This document shows positions 1 through 6,918 of a DNA stretch of 64,000 nucleotides, in pieces. The notes beneath the pieces are model-generated. The model saw only the letters and a program-made list of their open reading frames with translations. It was not told where the DNA came from and did no database searches. Both the position numbers and the translations under genes were made by a program. Positions within the stretch are counted from its first letter, which is position 1, and the number at the start of each line of letters is the position of its first letter. This DNA is from Labrenzia sp. CE80. Lineage in GTDB: Bacteria; Pseudomonadota; Alphaproteobacteria; Rhizobiales; Stappiaceae. Location of the stretch: the NCBI RefSeq assembly GCF_009650605.1, contig NZ_WAJT01000001.1:558001-622000 (forward strand), written 5' to 3'.

Positions 1-1342
1 GTTCGATCAAGGTCGTGCCGGCCGCATCGACGAGGCGCATGGTGCCGTCGGCAGGCGCCTTGAAGGTCTGGGGATGGGAGCCGTATTCCTCAGCCTTTTG
101 AGCCATCAGGCCAACGTTGGGGACTGTGCCCATCTTGGACGGGTCGAGTGCGCCGTTTTTCTTGCAGAATTCGACGACCGCGTCATAGACGCCCGCGTAG
201 GAGCTGTCGGGAATGACGCACTTGGTGTCGGCTTCCTTGCCGTCCGGACCCCAACCCTTGCCGCCTGCGCGGATGAGAGCGGGCATGGAGGCATCAATGA
301 TGACGTCGGAAGAAACATGGAGGTTGGTCAGGCCCTTGTCCGAGTTGACCATGTACATGGCCGGGCCGTTGTCCAGGGCCGCCTTGAGATCGGCTTCGAT
401 CTCGTCAGCCTTGTCAGCCGGTAGTGTGGCGATTTTCGCTTCCAGATCTGCAATGCCGAGATCCGGGTTCACACCGATCGCCTCCAGGGCACTGCCGTGC
501 TTGGCAAAGAAGTCCTTGAGGAAGACGGAAACAACCTGACCGAAGATGATCGGGTCGGAGACCTTCATCATCGTGGCCTTGAGGTGTACGGAGAAGAGCA
601 CACCCTTGGCCTTGGCATCGGCAATCTCGGCTTCCAGGAAGGTGCGCAGGGCCTTCATGCTCATGAAGGTGGCGTCGACAACATCACCTTCGTCCAGCGG
701 ATAGTCGTTCTTGAGAACCGTGACGGCGCCGTCCTTACCGACGAACTCGATCTTGGCGGTGCCTGCGGAGGCTGCTGCGATCGTCAGGGACTTCTCGTTG
801 GATGCGAAGTCATTCTGACCCATGGTGGAAACATGGGTCTTGGAAGAAGGCAGCCATTCGCCCATCGAATGCGGGTTCTTCTTGGCGTATTCCTTAACGG
901 CCTTGGGCGCGCGGCGGTCGGAATTGCCTTCGCGAAGAACCGGGTTCACGGCAGAGCCCTTGATGGCGTCGTAGCTTGCCTTGATCGCCTTTTCTTCATC
1001 GGTCGCCGGGCTCTCCGGGTAGGACGGGATTTTGTAGCCCTGGGCCTGCAATTCCTTGATGGCCGCATTCAGCTGCGGCTGCGAGGCGGAAATGTTCGGC
1101 AGCTTGATGACATTGGCTTGCGGCTCTTTCACCAGCTGGCCAAGTTCGGCCAGGTCGTCGGACTGCTTCTGGCTGTCGGTCAGATACTGGGAGAAATTTG
1201 CCAGAATGCGGCCGGCCAGGGAAATGTCCTTCGTGCCGATGGAAATGCCGGCTTCCTTGGTGAAGGCACGGATGATCGGCAGGAACGAGGCACTTGCGAG
1301 TTCCGGTGCTTCGTCGACCTTGGTGTAGATGATGTCGGCCAT
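1..1342 (-). CDS. icd: Monomeric NADP-dependent isocitrate dehydrogenase, N-terminal 447 residues (cut by left edge)
   Basis: Reading leftward from the ATG at 1342, the frame stays open to the window edge and begins MADIIYTKVDEAPELAS, followed by KLPNISASQPQLNAAIKELQ. These are hallmark segments of the ~740-residue monomeric isocitrate dehydrogenase family. Near the edge it reads VPNVGLMAQKAEEYGSHPQ, again typical. The enzyme oxidatively decarboxylates isocitrate to 2-oxoglutarate with NADP in the cytosolic TCA cycle. About 290 C-terminal residues should lie outside the window. The gene appears monocistronic, with a 283-bp gap to the next gene on the same strand. Confidence 0.95.
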   Translation of the reverse strand, partial: MADIIYTKVDEAPELASASFLPIIRAFTKEAGISIGTKDISLAGRILANFSQYLTDSQKQSDDLAELGQLVKEPQANVIKLPNISASQPQLNAAIKELQAQGYKIPSYPESPATDEEKAIKASYDAIKGSAVNPVLREGNSDRRAPKAVKEYAKKNPHSMGEWLPSSKTHVSTMGQNDFASNEKSLTIAAASAGTAKIEFVGKDGAVTVLKNDYPLDEGDVVDATFMSMKALRTFLEAEIADAKAKGVLFSVHLKATMMKVSDPIIFGQVVSVFLKDFFAKHGSALEAIGVNPDLGIADLEAKIATLPADKADEIEADLKAALDNGPAMYMVNSDKGLTNLHVSSDVIIDASMPALIRAGGKGWGPDGKEADTKCVIPDSSYAGVYDAVVEFCKKNGALDPSKMGTVPNVGLMAQKAEEYGSHPQTFKAPADGTMRLVDAAGTTLIE

Positions 1343-1585
1343 GTCTTTGAGCTTCCTAAGGCTTGATCAATCGTCGGAAGGGCACTCAGACGCTGCAGCA
1401 CAAGATGCGCGTAAGCGTTAGACCGTCCTCCACGGTTTGGGCTTCCGGCGGTGTATACAATTGTACGCAATCAATTTCCAGCCCCTTCATTCAGGGGGAG
1501 CCGGTGAATGCTGGCGGACCCTATCAAAGCTAGCTGAAATCGCCAACAGAAGGAGCGAGGTCTGGGCCCGCCAGCATCGATTTTC

Positions 1586-1611
1586 GCGTCTGGGTGGAAG
1601 AGCCCAGACGC
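1586..1611. other. 9-bp perfect hairpin downstream of the dioxygenase gene
   Basis: GCGTCTGGG, an 8-nt loop, then CCCAGACGC, starting 15 nt past the dioxygenase stop codon. It lacks a U tract on the minus strand, so it is either a weak terminator or an mRNA 3'-end stabiliser. Apart from it, the 1343-1625 gap shows only an AT-rich GTGTATACAATTGTAC stretch near 1451, possibly part of the icd promoter. Confidence 0.4.
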
Positions 1612-1625
1612 CGCCGTTGTCCCGC

Positions 1626-2735
1626 CTAGCGCGAGAGAACCCGAATGCGGCTGTCGAATTCGCCGCGGTCCACGTAGCAGCCCCGCAGGTGGCGGAAGCC
1701 TGTGGATGGATCGAAAGCCGCACGGCCATGGAGGGCCCGGCGGTTGTCGAAGATCACCATCTCGCCGCCCTCCAGCCGGGTGGTCATGACGTAGTCATCC
1801 GAGCGGGTCATCTGCATCAGCTTGCGATAGGCCGCGTAATAGGCCGCCATGAGGTCTGCCTCGAGATCTAGGGTTGCGGCGATATGTGCATTGAACCTGA
1901 GCTCACGGACCTGGCCGAGGTGATTTGTCTCGATGGTCAGGTGACGGCTGCGCAGGTCATAGTCCTGATCCTGGAACCGGAAAGGGATCGGGATGGTGTT
2001 CAGGAGCCTGAAAGCTTCCGGATCGCTGGCCTTGAGATCTTCGGCAATGGCAAAGCCGTCACAGAAGGTCGATCCGCCGCCTTCGGCCTCATTGGCAAGG
2101 CAGTGGAGGAACTGGAAGCCCGGCGCCAGTTCCTGGTTCGGCAGGTCCGTGTGCAGCGGCAGGGCGTGTGACGTATAGGCCAGGTTGTTGGGGTTCGGCT
2201 TTGACTGAACCTCGAAGGTCACGCCGAAGTTGGTCTCGCGCAGGAAGCCGATGCGGCGGGCGACAGTCATGCCGGCGTCGACATCGTCGGCCATGCCATC
2301 GACGATGGCCAGGCCCGTGCGTTTGGTCGCGACGAGGAAGTCCAGAAGCGCGGCATCATCCGAGAGGAGATCCGAAGCGCTGGCACGCGGCAGCTCGGCC
2401 TTGGTCAGGTCGCCGCGCCACAGGGTGGGTGTGACATCGGCGGGATCAGCCAAGGGCTTGCCCGGCTTGTTGGCGGCGAGCCAGTCGGCGTCAAAGCAGC
2501 TGGTGTGATCCTCGAACTTCCAGCTCAGGACGAGATTGCCGTCGTCGACGCTGGCATCGCCGATCTCGATGTCGAGGGGAACGCTGGTCAGGTCGAATTG
2601 CCGCTCGAGGGTTTGCGGATGGAAACCGCTCGGGCAGCTGTCGCGAAGGAAGATGGCAGGGAAGGTCGTTGCGCTGCCGTCCGGCCACGCAATGTCGATC
2701 GCACGGGCGTTGCCGTGCAAGGTTACAGTCATCAT
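1626..2735 (-). CDS. Gamma-butyrobetaine hydroxylase-like Fe(II)/2-oxoglutarate dioxygenase
   Basis: The 369-residue protein has a DUF971-like N-terminal domain (about residues 5-95) followed by a TauD/TfdA double-stranded beta-helix. The iron-binding HxD is H195/D197 in LPLHTDLPNQE, and the distal histidine lies in DNRRALHGRAAF. Family members hydroxylate trimethylammonium substrates: gamma-butyrobetaine for carnitine synthesis, or 2-trimethylaminoethylphosphonate (TmpA). No carnitine or phosphonate genes adjoin, so the substrate is open. The cysteine cluster that binds zinc in human BBOX1 is mostly missing; only C34 is kept in RDSCPSGFHP. Two ATGs are adjacent at 2735 and 2732. A strong inverted repeat lies just upstream. 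Confidence 0.8.
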   Translation of the reverse strand: MMTVTLHGNARAIDIAWPDGSATTFPAIFLRDSCPSGFHPQTLERQFDLTSVPLDIEIGDASVDDGNLVLSWKFEDHTSCFDADWLAANKPGKPLADPADVTPTLWRGDLTKAELPRASASDLLSDDAALLDFLVATKRTGLAIVDGMADDVDAGMTVARRIGFLRETNFGVTFEVQSKPNPNNLAYTSHALPLHTDLPNQELAPGFQFLHCLANEAEGGGSTFCDGFAIAEDLKASDPEAFRLLNTIPIPFRFQDQDYDLRSRHLTIETNHLGQVRELRFNAHIAATLDLEADLMAAYYAAYRKLMQMTRSDDYVMTTRLEGGEMVIFDNRRALHGRAAFDPSTGFRHLRGCYVDRGEFDSRIRVLSR

Positions 2736-2748
2736 CAGGACTATCCAC

Positions 2749-2795
2749 TTTCATGTAATGGGGATCCGGCCAGCAGGCCGGGCGGTTACATGAAA
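2749..2795 (-). promoter_or_regulatory. Inverted repeat in the leader of the dioxygenase gene
   Basis: Arms TTTCATGTAA (2749-2758) and TTACATGAAA (2786-2795) are perfect complements. They enclose a second small stem, CCGGCC-AGCA-GGCCGG. The structure ends 13 nt before the ATG at 2735 and has no U tract. It is either an operator for an unseen regulator or a structured 5' leader close to the ribosome site. Confidence 0.5.
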
Positions 2796-2929
2796 CGGGG
2801 AGGCGGCCACCACCATTGGGCCTTGGCATGTGGCAATCCGTGATTGCGACCAACAACGGATGTCATGACGGCAAGGCCTCTTTGCACGCTCCAGAGAGCA
2901 TTAGCGGTGAAACAATGGAACGCGATGAT

Positions 2930-2973
2930 ACATAAAATTCCTGCCCGCAGACAGCTAGATCTGCAGGCAGGAA
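2930..2973 (-). terminator. Rho-independent terminator of the HdeD-like gene
   Basis: On the minus strand a 14-bp stem with one mismatch (TTCCTGCC / GGCAGGAA plus TCTGC / GCAGA) is followed by TTTTAT, starting 14 nt after the stop codon of the gene at 2987. Confidence 0.75.
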
Positions 2974-2986
2974 AACGTCGTTCTTT

Positions 2987-3556
2987 TTACTTCGATTTCA
3001 TCGACTTGGCAGCAAGGGCCACCGCGATGTAACTCCAGCCGTTGAAGAGCACCGAAATGCCGGCAACAAGTCCGAGCGCCCAGGCCGCCGATGAAGGCAG
3101 TTCCAGCCAGATCATGAGGCCGGCGAGGAGCGACATCAGGCCTGCAAATGCGATCCAGCCCCAGCCCTGGTTCGGGCGCAGGCGGTAGGCGAAGAGCAAT
3201 TGGCTGATGCCTTGCGCAATGAAGACTGCGGCGATGACGAGGGTCAGCGCAAAGGTGCCGGCCAGCGGGTTCGCATAGATGACGATGCCGCCGATCACGG
3301 CGATGATGCCGGTGATCAGGCTCCAGAGGTAGTGGTTACCATTCTTGCTCTTGAAGGCCTGGTAGATCTGCAGCGCGCCGCCAACGACGAGCACCGCCGC
3401 GATCAACAGCGTTACTGCGACGGATGAAGCGTGAGGTGCTGCAATGAGGATCATTCCGCCGATCAGGAGGGCGATCCCGAGCGCCAGAAACCAAATCCAG
3501 TTGTCTTCAATCTTGTCCAGGACGGACTGGACTGTCTGTTGTGCGTCGTCTGCCAT
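2987..3556 (-). CDS. HdeD/DUF308 family membrane protein
   Basis: A protein of 189 residues with about six hydrophobic helices arranged as three repeated hairpins, beginning MADDAQQTVQSVLDKIEDNWIW and ending AAKSMKSK. It matches the HdeD family, inner-membrane proteins linked to acid resistance in enterobacteria; the biochemical role is unclear. The reading frame is open upstream to 3688, but the ATG at 3556 gives the family-typical N-terminus, and the longer version would overlap the marR start. It is divergent from marR with a 130-bp shared promoter region. Confidence 0.8.
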   Translation of the reverse strand: MADDAQQTVQSVLDKIEDNWIWFLALGIALLIGGMILIAAPHASSVAVTLLIAAVLVVGGALQIYQAFKSKNGNHYLWSLITGIIAVIGGIVIYANPLAGTFALTLVIAAVFIAQGISQLLFAYRLRPNQGWGWIAFAGLMSLLAGLMIWLELPSSAAWALGLVAGISVLFNGWSYIAVALAAKSMKSK

Positions 3557-3660
3557 GTAGGCCTCCCCGATGTTTGTGTCGGGTGTCAAGATAACGTGCT
3601 TGCGACTTATGCGATAGCACCTGATCGATGGCATTTGAGCGACTGCTGATATTGACTTTC

Positions 3661-3672
3661 GTGTATCTACAC
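3661..3672. promoter_or_regulatory. Putative MarR operator in front of marR
   Basis: GTGTATCTACAC sits 14 bp before the marR ATG. The same motif, TCGTGTATNTACACA, recurs in front of the KAS II gene at 4186-4197 with nearly identical spacing. This suggests autoregulation plus control of the neighbour. Confidence 0.6.
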
Positions 3673-3686
3673 ATCTATCAGGATGC

Positions 3687-4118
3687 ATGACGGATAACTT
3701 TCAGCTGTGCATGTTGATGAATGCTCGCCGTGCAGCGCGGGCCGTATCGCGTCGGTATGACCGGCTGGCACGGCCTTATGGTCTAACCGCTGTCCAGTTT
3801 TCGGTCATGGGGGCCGTGATCAACGGCGCGGGCAAGACGACAAGCGAACTTGCTGATGTGCTCGGCATGGAACGTACGACGCTCGTGCGCAATCTGGCGC
3901 TTCTGGAAAAACAGGGGCTGATCCGGGGTGAGCAGCTTGAAAAAGGCAATGGCCGGTGCCACGTGCTGACCGAGCGCGGGGACGCGCTGGTGGACACATG
4001 CCTGCCGATCTGGCGCGAGGCCCAGGCGGATTTGGCACAAGAGCTGGGAGAGGCCGAATTTCTGGAGACAGTGCGCGTGTTGCAGCGTCTCGCGGACGTC
4101 GATCAGCCAGAGACCTGA
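3687..4118 (+). CDS. MarR family transcriptional regulator
   Basis: A 143-residue winged-helix regulator. The recognition region is TTSELADVLGMERTTLVRNLALLEKQGLI and the wing is GNGRCHVLTERG. MarR dimers usually repress by binding palindromes in promoters and are released by small ligands. Here a 12-bp palindrome precedes both this gene and the following KAS II gene, so self-control and control of KAS II are the simplest reading. It is divergent from the HdeD-like gene and ends 92 bp before KAS II. Confidence 0.9.
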   Translation: MTDNFQLCMLMNARRAARAVSRRYDRLARPYGLTAVQFSVMGAVINGAGKTTSELADVLGMERTTLVRNLALLEKQGLIRGEQLEKGNGRCHVLTERGDALVDTCLPIWREAQADLAQELGEAEFLETVRVLQRLADVDQPET

Positions 4119-4185
4119 AGAAGTAGCTTGAACGTGAGTTAAGACGCAAAAATTGGGCAGGAAGCACGTCTTTTTGCCTAGTATC

Positions 4186-4197
4186 GTGTATATACAC
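4186..4197. promoter_or_regulatory. Putative MarR operator in front of the KAS II-like gene
   Basis: GTGTATATACAC, a perfect 12-bp palindrome, lies 13 bp before the GTG start at 4211 and abuts the Shine-Dalgarno AAGGAG (4198-4203). It differs from the copy at 3661 only at the seventh base of the 12-bp core. Confidence 0.6.
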
Positions 4198-4210
4198 AAG
4201 GAGTTGGCCG

Positions 4211-5473
4211 GTGAACAAGATTGTCGTGACGGGAATGGGCGTGGTGTCGCCTCTGGGCGTTGGCGTGGAGACGTTCTGGGAGCGTCTGAGCGAGGGGCAA
4301 AACGGAATTCGCGCGATCACCCGGTTTGATGCCGAGCAGCTTGCCTGCAAGGTGGCGGGTGAAGTGCCGGACAAGAGTGAGGATCCGGCCGGTTTCGATC
4401 CGGACCTTTATATCGAGCCACGCGAGCAGAAGCGTATGGACCGCTTTATCCACTTTGCCATCGCGGCGGCCGAGGAAGCACTGACGCAGGCGGGGTGGGC
4501 GCCTGAGAGTGATCACGACAAGATCCGCTCCGGCACGATCATCGCCACAGGTGTTGGCGGCTTTCCGGCCATGACGGCAGCGGCGCGGCATGTGGCCGAG
4601 CGTGGCCCGCGCCGGGTGTCGCCGTTCCTGGTGCCGTCTTTCCTGGCCAATCTGGCGAGCGGCCAGGTCTCGATCCGCCACGGCCTGCGCGGCCCTCTCG
4701 GGGCACCGGTGACGGCCTGTGCCGCCAGCCTTCAGGCGATCGGCGATGCGGTGCGGATCCTGCGCAATGGCGAGGCGGATGTGATGGTCGCCGGTGGCAC
4801 GGAAGCCTGTCTTGATCCTGTGTCGCTCGCAGGCTTTTCCGCCGCGCGCGCCATGTCCACCAGGTTCAACGACGACCCGGCCAGTGCGTCCCGGCCGTTC
4901 GACCAGGCGCGCGACGGTTTCGTAATGGGCGAGGGCGCAGGCATCCTTGTGCTGGAGACCGAGGCTCATGCCAAGGCCCGCGGCGCGCGGATCCTGGCGG
5001 AAGTCTCCGGCTATGGCACGTCGGCGGATGCCTACCACGTGACCTCCTCCTCTCCGGACGGCGAGGGTGGGCTCCGGGCCATGAAGCTGGCGCTGGCCAT
5101 GGCCGGACTGGCGCCCGGCGACATCGGCTACGTCAACGCCCACTCCACCTCGACGCCCGTGGGCGATGCGGCCGAAATCGCCGCGCTGACCACGCTGTTT
5201 GAAGGGCGGGGCAAGGATCTCGGTGTTTCGTCCAGCAAGTCCATGTTCGGACATCTTCTGGGCGCGGCTGGCGCCGTCGAGGCCATCGCCTGCATCAAGG
5301 CGCTGGAGACAGGTCTGCTGCCGCCCTCGCGCAATCTGGATCAGCCGGATGATGCGATTGAGCGGTTTGAACTGATTCCCGGAAAGGCCATCGAACGGCC
5401 GGTGGATCATATCCTGACCAATGGCTTTGGTTTTGGCGGGGTCAATGCCAGTGCGGTCTTCTCCCGGGTCTAG
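4211..5473 (+). CDS. Beta-ketoacyl-ACP synthase II-like protein (FabF paralogue)
   Basis: 420 residues, the usual KAS II length, with the thiolase-fold Cys-His-His triad: C170 in TACAAS, H311 in NAHSTSTPVGD and H348 in KSMFGHLLGAAGA. The enzyme condenses malonyl-ACP with acyl-ACP, extending fatty acyl chains. No acpP, fabG or fabD lies beside it as it would for housekeeping fabF, so this is probably an accessory paralogue. The start is GTG, supported by AAGGAG 7 nt upstream. Control by the upstream MarR is likely from the shared palindromes. The nucleophile motif is TACAAS rather than the usual TACASG. Confidence 0.88.
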   Translation: MNKIVVTGMGVVSPLGVGVETFWERLSEGQNGIRAITRFDAEQLACKVAGEVPDKSEDPAGFDPDLYIEPREQKRMDRFIHFAIAAAEEALTQAGWAPESDHDKIRSGTIIATGVGGFPAMTAAARHVAERGPRRVSPFLVPSFLANLASGQVSIRHGLRGPLGAPVTACAASLQAIGDAVRILRNGEADVMVAGGTEACLDPVSLAGFSAARAMSTRFNDDPASASRPFDQARDGFVMGEGAGILVLETEAHAKARGARILAEVSGYGTSADAYHVTSSSPDGEGGLRAMKLALAMAGLAPGDIGYVNAHSTSTPVGDAAEIAALTTLFEGRGKDLGVSSSKSMFGHLLGAAGAVEAIACIKALETGLLPPSRNLDQPDDAIERFELIPGKAIERPVDHILTNGFGFGGVNASAVFSRV

Positions 5474-5529
5474 AGTGTTAGCAGATTTTGGACTTGCGCT
5501 TGTCTCGTAAGTGGGATTAATTCCCGAAT

Positions 5530-6132
5530 ATGAGAAATGAACAGCTTGAACCAAACACTCTCGACATGCGGCTTGCCGCGCGGCTGACCGGATTGCGGCA
5601 GCAGCGCGGCTGGTCGCTGGACGAGATGGCAGAACAGTCTGGCGTCAGCCGGGCCAGCCTGTCGCGGATCGAGCGGGGCGAAACCAGCCCGACCGCCGCA
5701 GTCCTGGGCCGCCTGTGCAAGGCGTTTCAGCTGCCCATGGCGGTTCTCTTTGCCCAGGCCGAAGACCGGGGCGCGGATCTCGTCGTCCATGATGACCAGA
5801 CGCTCTGGACCGATCCGCAAACAGGCTTTCATCGGCGCAGCCTGTCGCCTGCACGTCCCGGATATCGGGGCGCGATGATCTTGGGCGAATTGCCTGCCGG
5901 CGCAACGGTCTCTTATGCGGACACGCCGATCCCGGATCTGGAACATCATCTCTGGCTTCAAAGCGGCACCCTCGAGGTGACACTCGCCGGCAGTGCGGAA
6001 GGGGCAGGGGGCGATGTGATTCACCGCCTGTCAGCTGGCGACTGCCTGCGTTTCAAGCTGAACAGCTCCAACAGCTATCATGCGCCCGGGCCGGATCCTG
6101 CGCGCTATCTCCTTTGCGTGGTGACACCATGA
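5530..6132 (+). CDS. XRE family regulator with C-terminal cupin domain
   Basis: 200 residues: an HTH_3 domain at about 13-67 (RQQRGWSLDEMAEQSGVSRASLSRIERGE, here split across helices) and a cupin fold at about 105-195, containing LEHHLWLQSGTLEVTL and LSAGDCLRF. Such proteins sense small ligands through the cupin and often control adjacent amine or amino-acid genes. The stop overlaps the GNAT start (ATGA), so the two are translated as a unit, which suggests the acetyltransferase is its functional partner. Confidence 0.88.
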   Translation: MRNEQLEPNTLDMRLAARLTGLRQQRGWSLDEMAEQSGVSRASLSRIERGETSPTAAVLGRLCKAFQLPMAVLFAQAEDRGADLVVHDDQTLWTDPQTGFHRRSLSPARPGYRGAMILGELPAGATVSYADTPIPDLEHHLWLQSGTLEVTLAGSAEGAGGDVIHRLSAGDCLRFKLNSSNSYHAPGPDPARYLLCVVTP

Positions 6133-6662
6133 CGTCTTTTGTTCCCAACGAGCCCGTGGTGCTGCTGACCGCGTCCGAAGCTCGATCAGAGTTGCCGGAT
6201 CTCGGTGCGGTCCTGCACGCCTGCGTCGCTGATGGGGCGGGCGTCGGCTTTGTCTTGCCGTTATCGCAAGAGGCGGCCGAAGCCTTTTGGGCCTCGCGGC
6301 TCGCGGGCATCGAAAGCGGAGAGCGGTTCTTGCTGGTGGCGCGGCTGGAAGGCCGCATTGTCGGCACGGTGATGCTGGAGCTGGCGGGACAGGACAATGG
6401 CCGCCACCGGGCGGAGGTCGCCAAGCTCCTGGTGCATCCAGGTGCCCGCCGCAAGGGCCTGGCGAAACAGCTGCTCACCGCCCTCGATGGCTTGGCGATC
6501 TCTCTGGATCGAACGCTTCTGGTTCTGGACACGGTCACCGGCGATGTCGCCGAAGGGCTGTACCCCAAATGCGGCTACACCTGTGTCGGCACCATACCGG
6601 CCTATGCATCCTCGCCCCATGGCGACTTGGATGCGACGACCGTGTTCTACAAGCAGCTCTAG
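6129..6662 (+). CDS. GNAT family N-acetyltransferase
   Basis: 177 residues with the GNAT fold. The acetyl-CoA loop is LLVHPGARRKGLAKQLL, preceded by the beta-4 strand AEVAKLLV; the C-terminal part reads YPKCGYTCVGTIPAYA. The ATG at 6129 overlaps the regulator's stop by four bases, the classic translational-coupling arrangement, and is preferred over an upstream start at 6114. The substrate is unknown. Pairing with an XRE-cupin regulator is common in proteobacteria and suggests acetylation of a small amine. Confidence 0.85.
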   Translation: MTSFVPNEPVVLLTASEARSELPDLGAVLHACVADGAGVGFVLPLSQEAAEAFWASRLAGIESGERFLLVARLEGRIVGTVMLELAGQDNGRHRAEVAKLLVHPGARRKGLAKQLLTALDGLAISLDRTLLVLDTVTGDVAEGLYPKCGYTCVGTIPAYASSPHGDLDATTVFYKQL

Positions 6663-6699
6663 GAACAGGCCGTCGATCCCCTCTGTCCACCGCCACGCA

Positions 6700-6814
6700 C
6701 CGCCGTCATTGCCGGACTTGACCCTGTAATCCATGCCGTGACGGGTCTTCTCGGGAGGCCTGAGCGAGAGGCGAGGGAACGGCATGGATCCCATGGTCAA
6801 GCCATGGGATGACG
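6700..6814. repeat. Palindromic dispersed element, copy 1
   Basis: 115 bp, nearly identical to 8784-8897 and in the same orientation. The ends are inverted (CGTCAT ... ATGACG), and the two 36-bp halves are imperfect complements that include ATCCATGCCGT / ACGGCATGGAT. It resembles the short palindromic intergenic elements known from Rhizobiales genomes. Confidence 0.85.
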
Positions 6815-6918
6815 CCTGAGCGGGGTGGCGGGGCAGAGATTTTTCACCGGGACAAACACCACTTATCGTTGCAATTTCAAATCGCTCCGGCCAGTCTGCC
6901 TAGGGATCAGGAGTGACC

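Noticed and set aside
497..1366. Long open frame (289 codons) on the plus strand
   Set aside because: Antisense of isocitrate dehydrogenase, whose translated sequence is unmistakable on the other strand.
1451..1466. GTGTATACAATTGTAC before icd as a GntR-type operator
   Set aside because: Partly symmetrical and AT-rich but not a clean inverted repeat, and no regulator is adjacent; it could be promoter sequence.
5513..5525. GGGATTAATTCCC just before the XRE-cupin regulator
   Set aside because: Looks palindromic, but the arms match for only four bases either side of the centre; too weak to call an operator.
4178..5554. 458-codon open frame on the minus strand
   Set aside because: Antisense of the KAS II-like gene, which has its full catalytic triad; the minus frame resembles no protein family.
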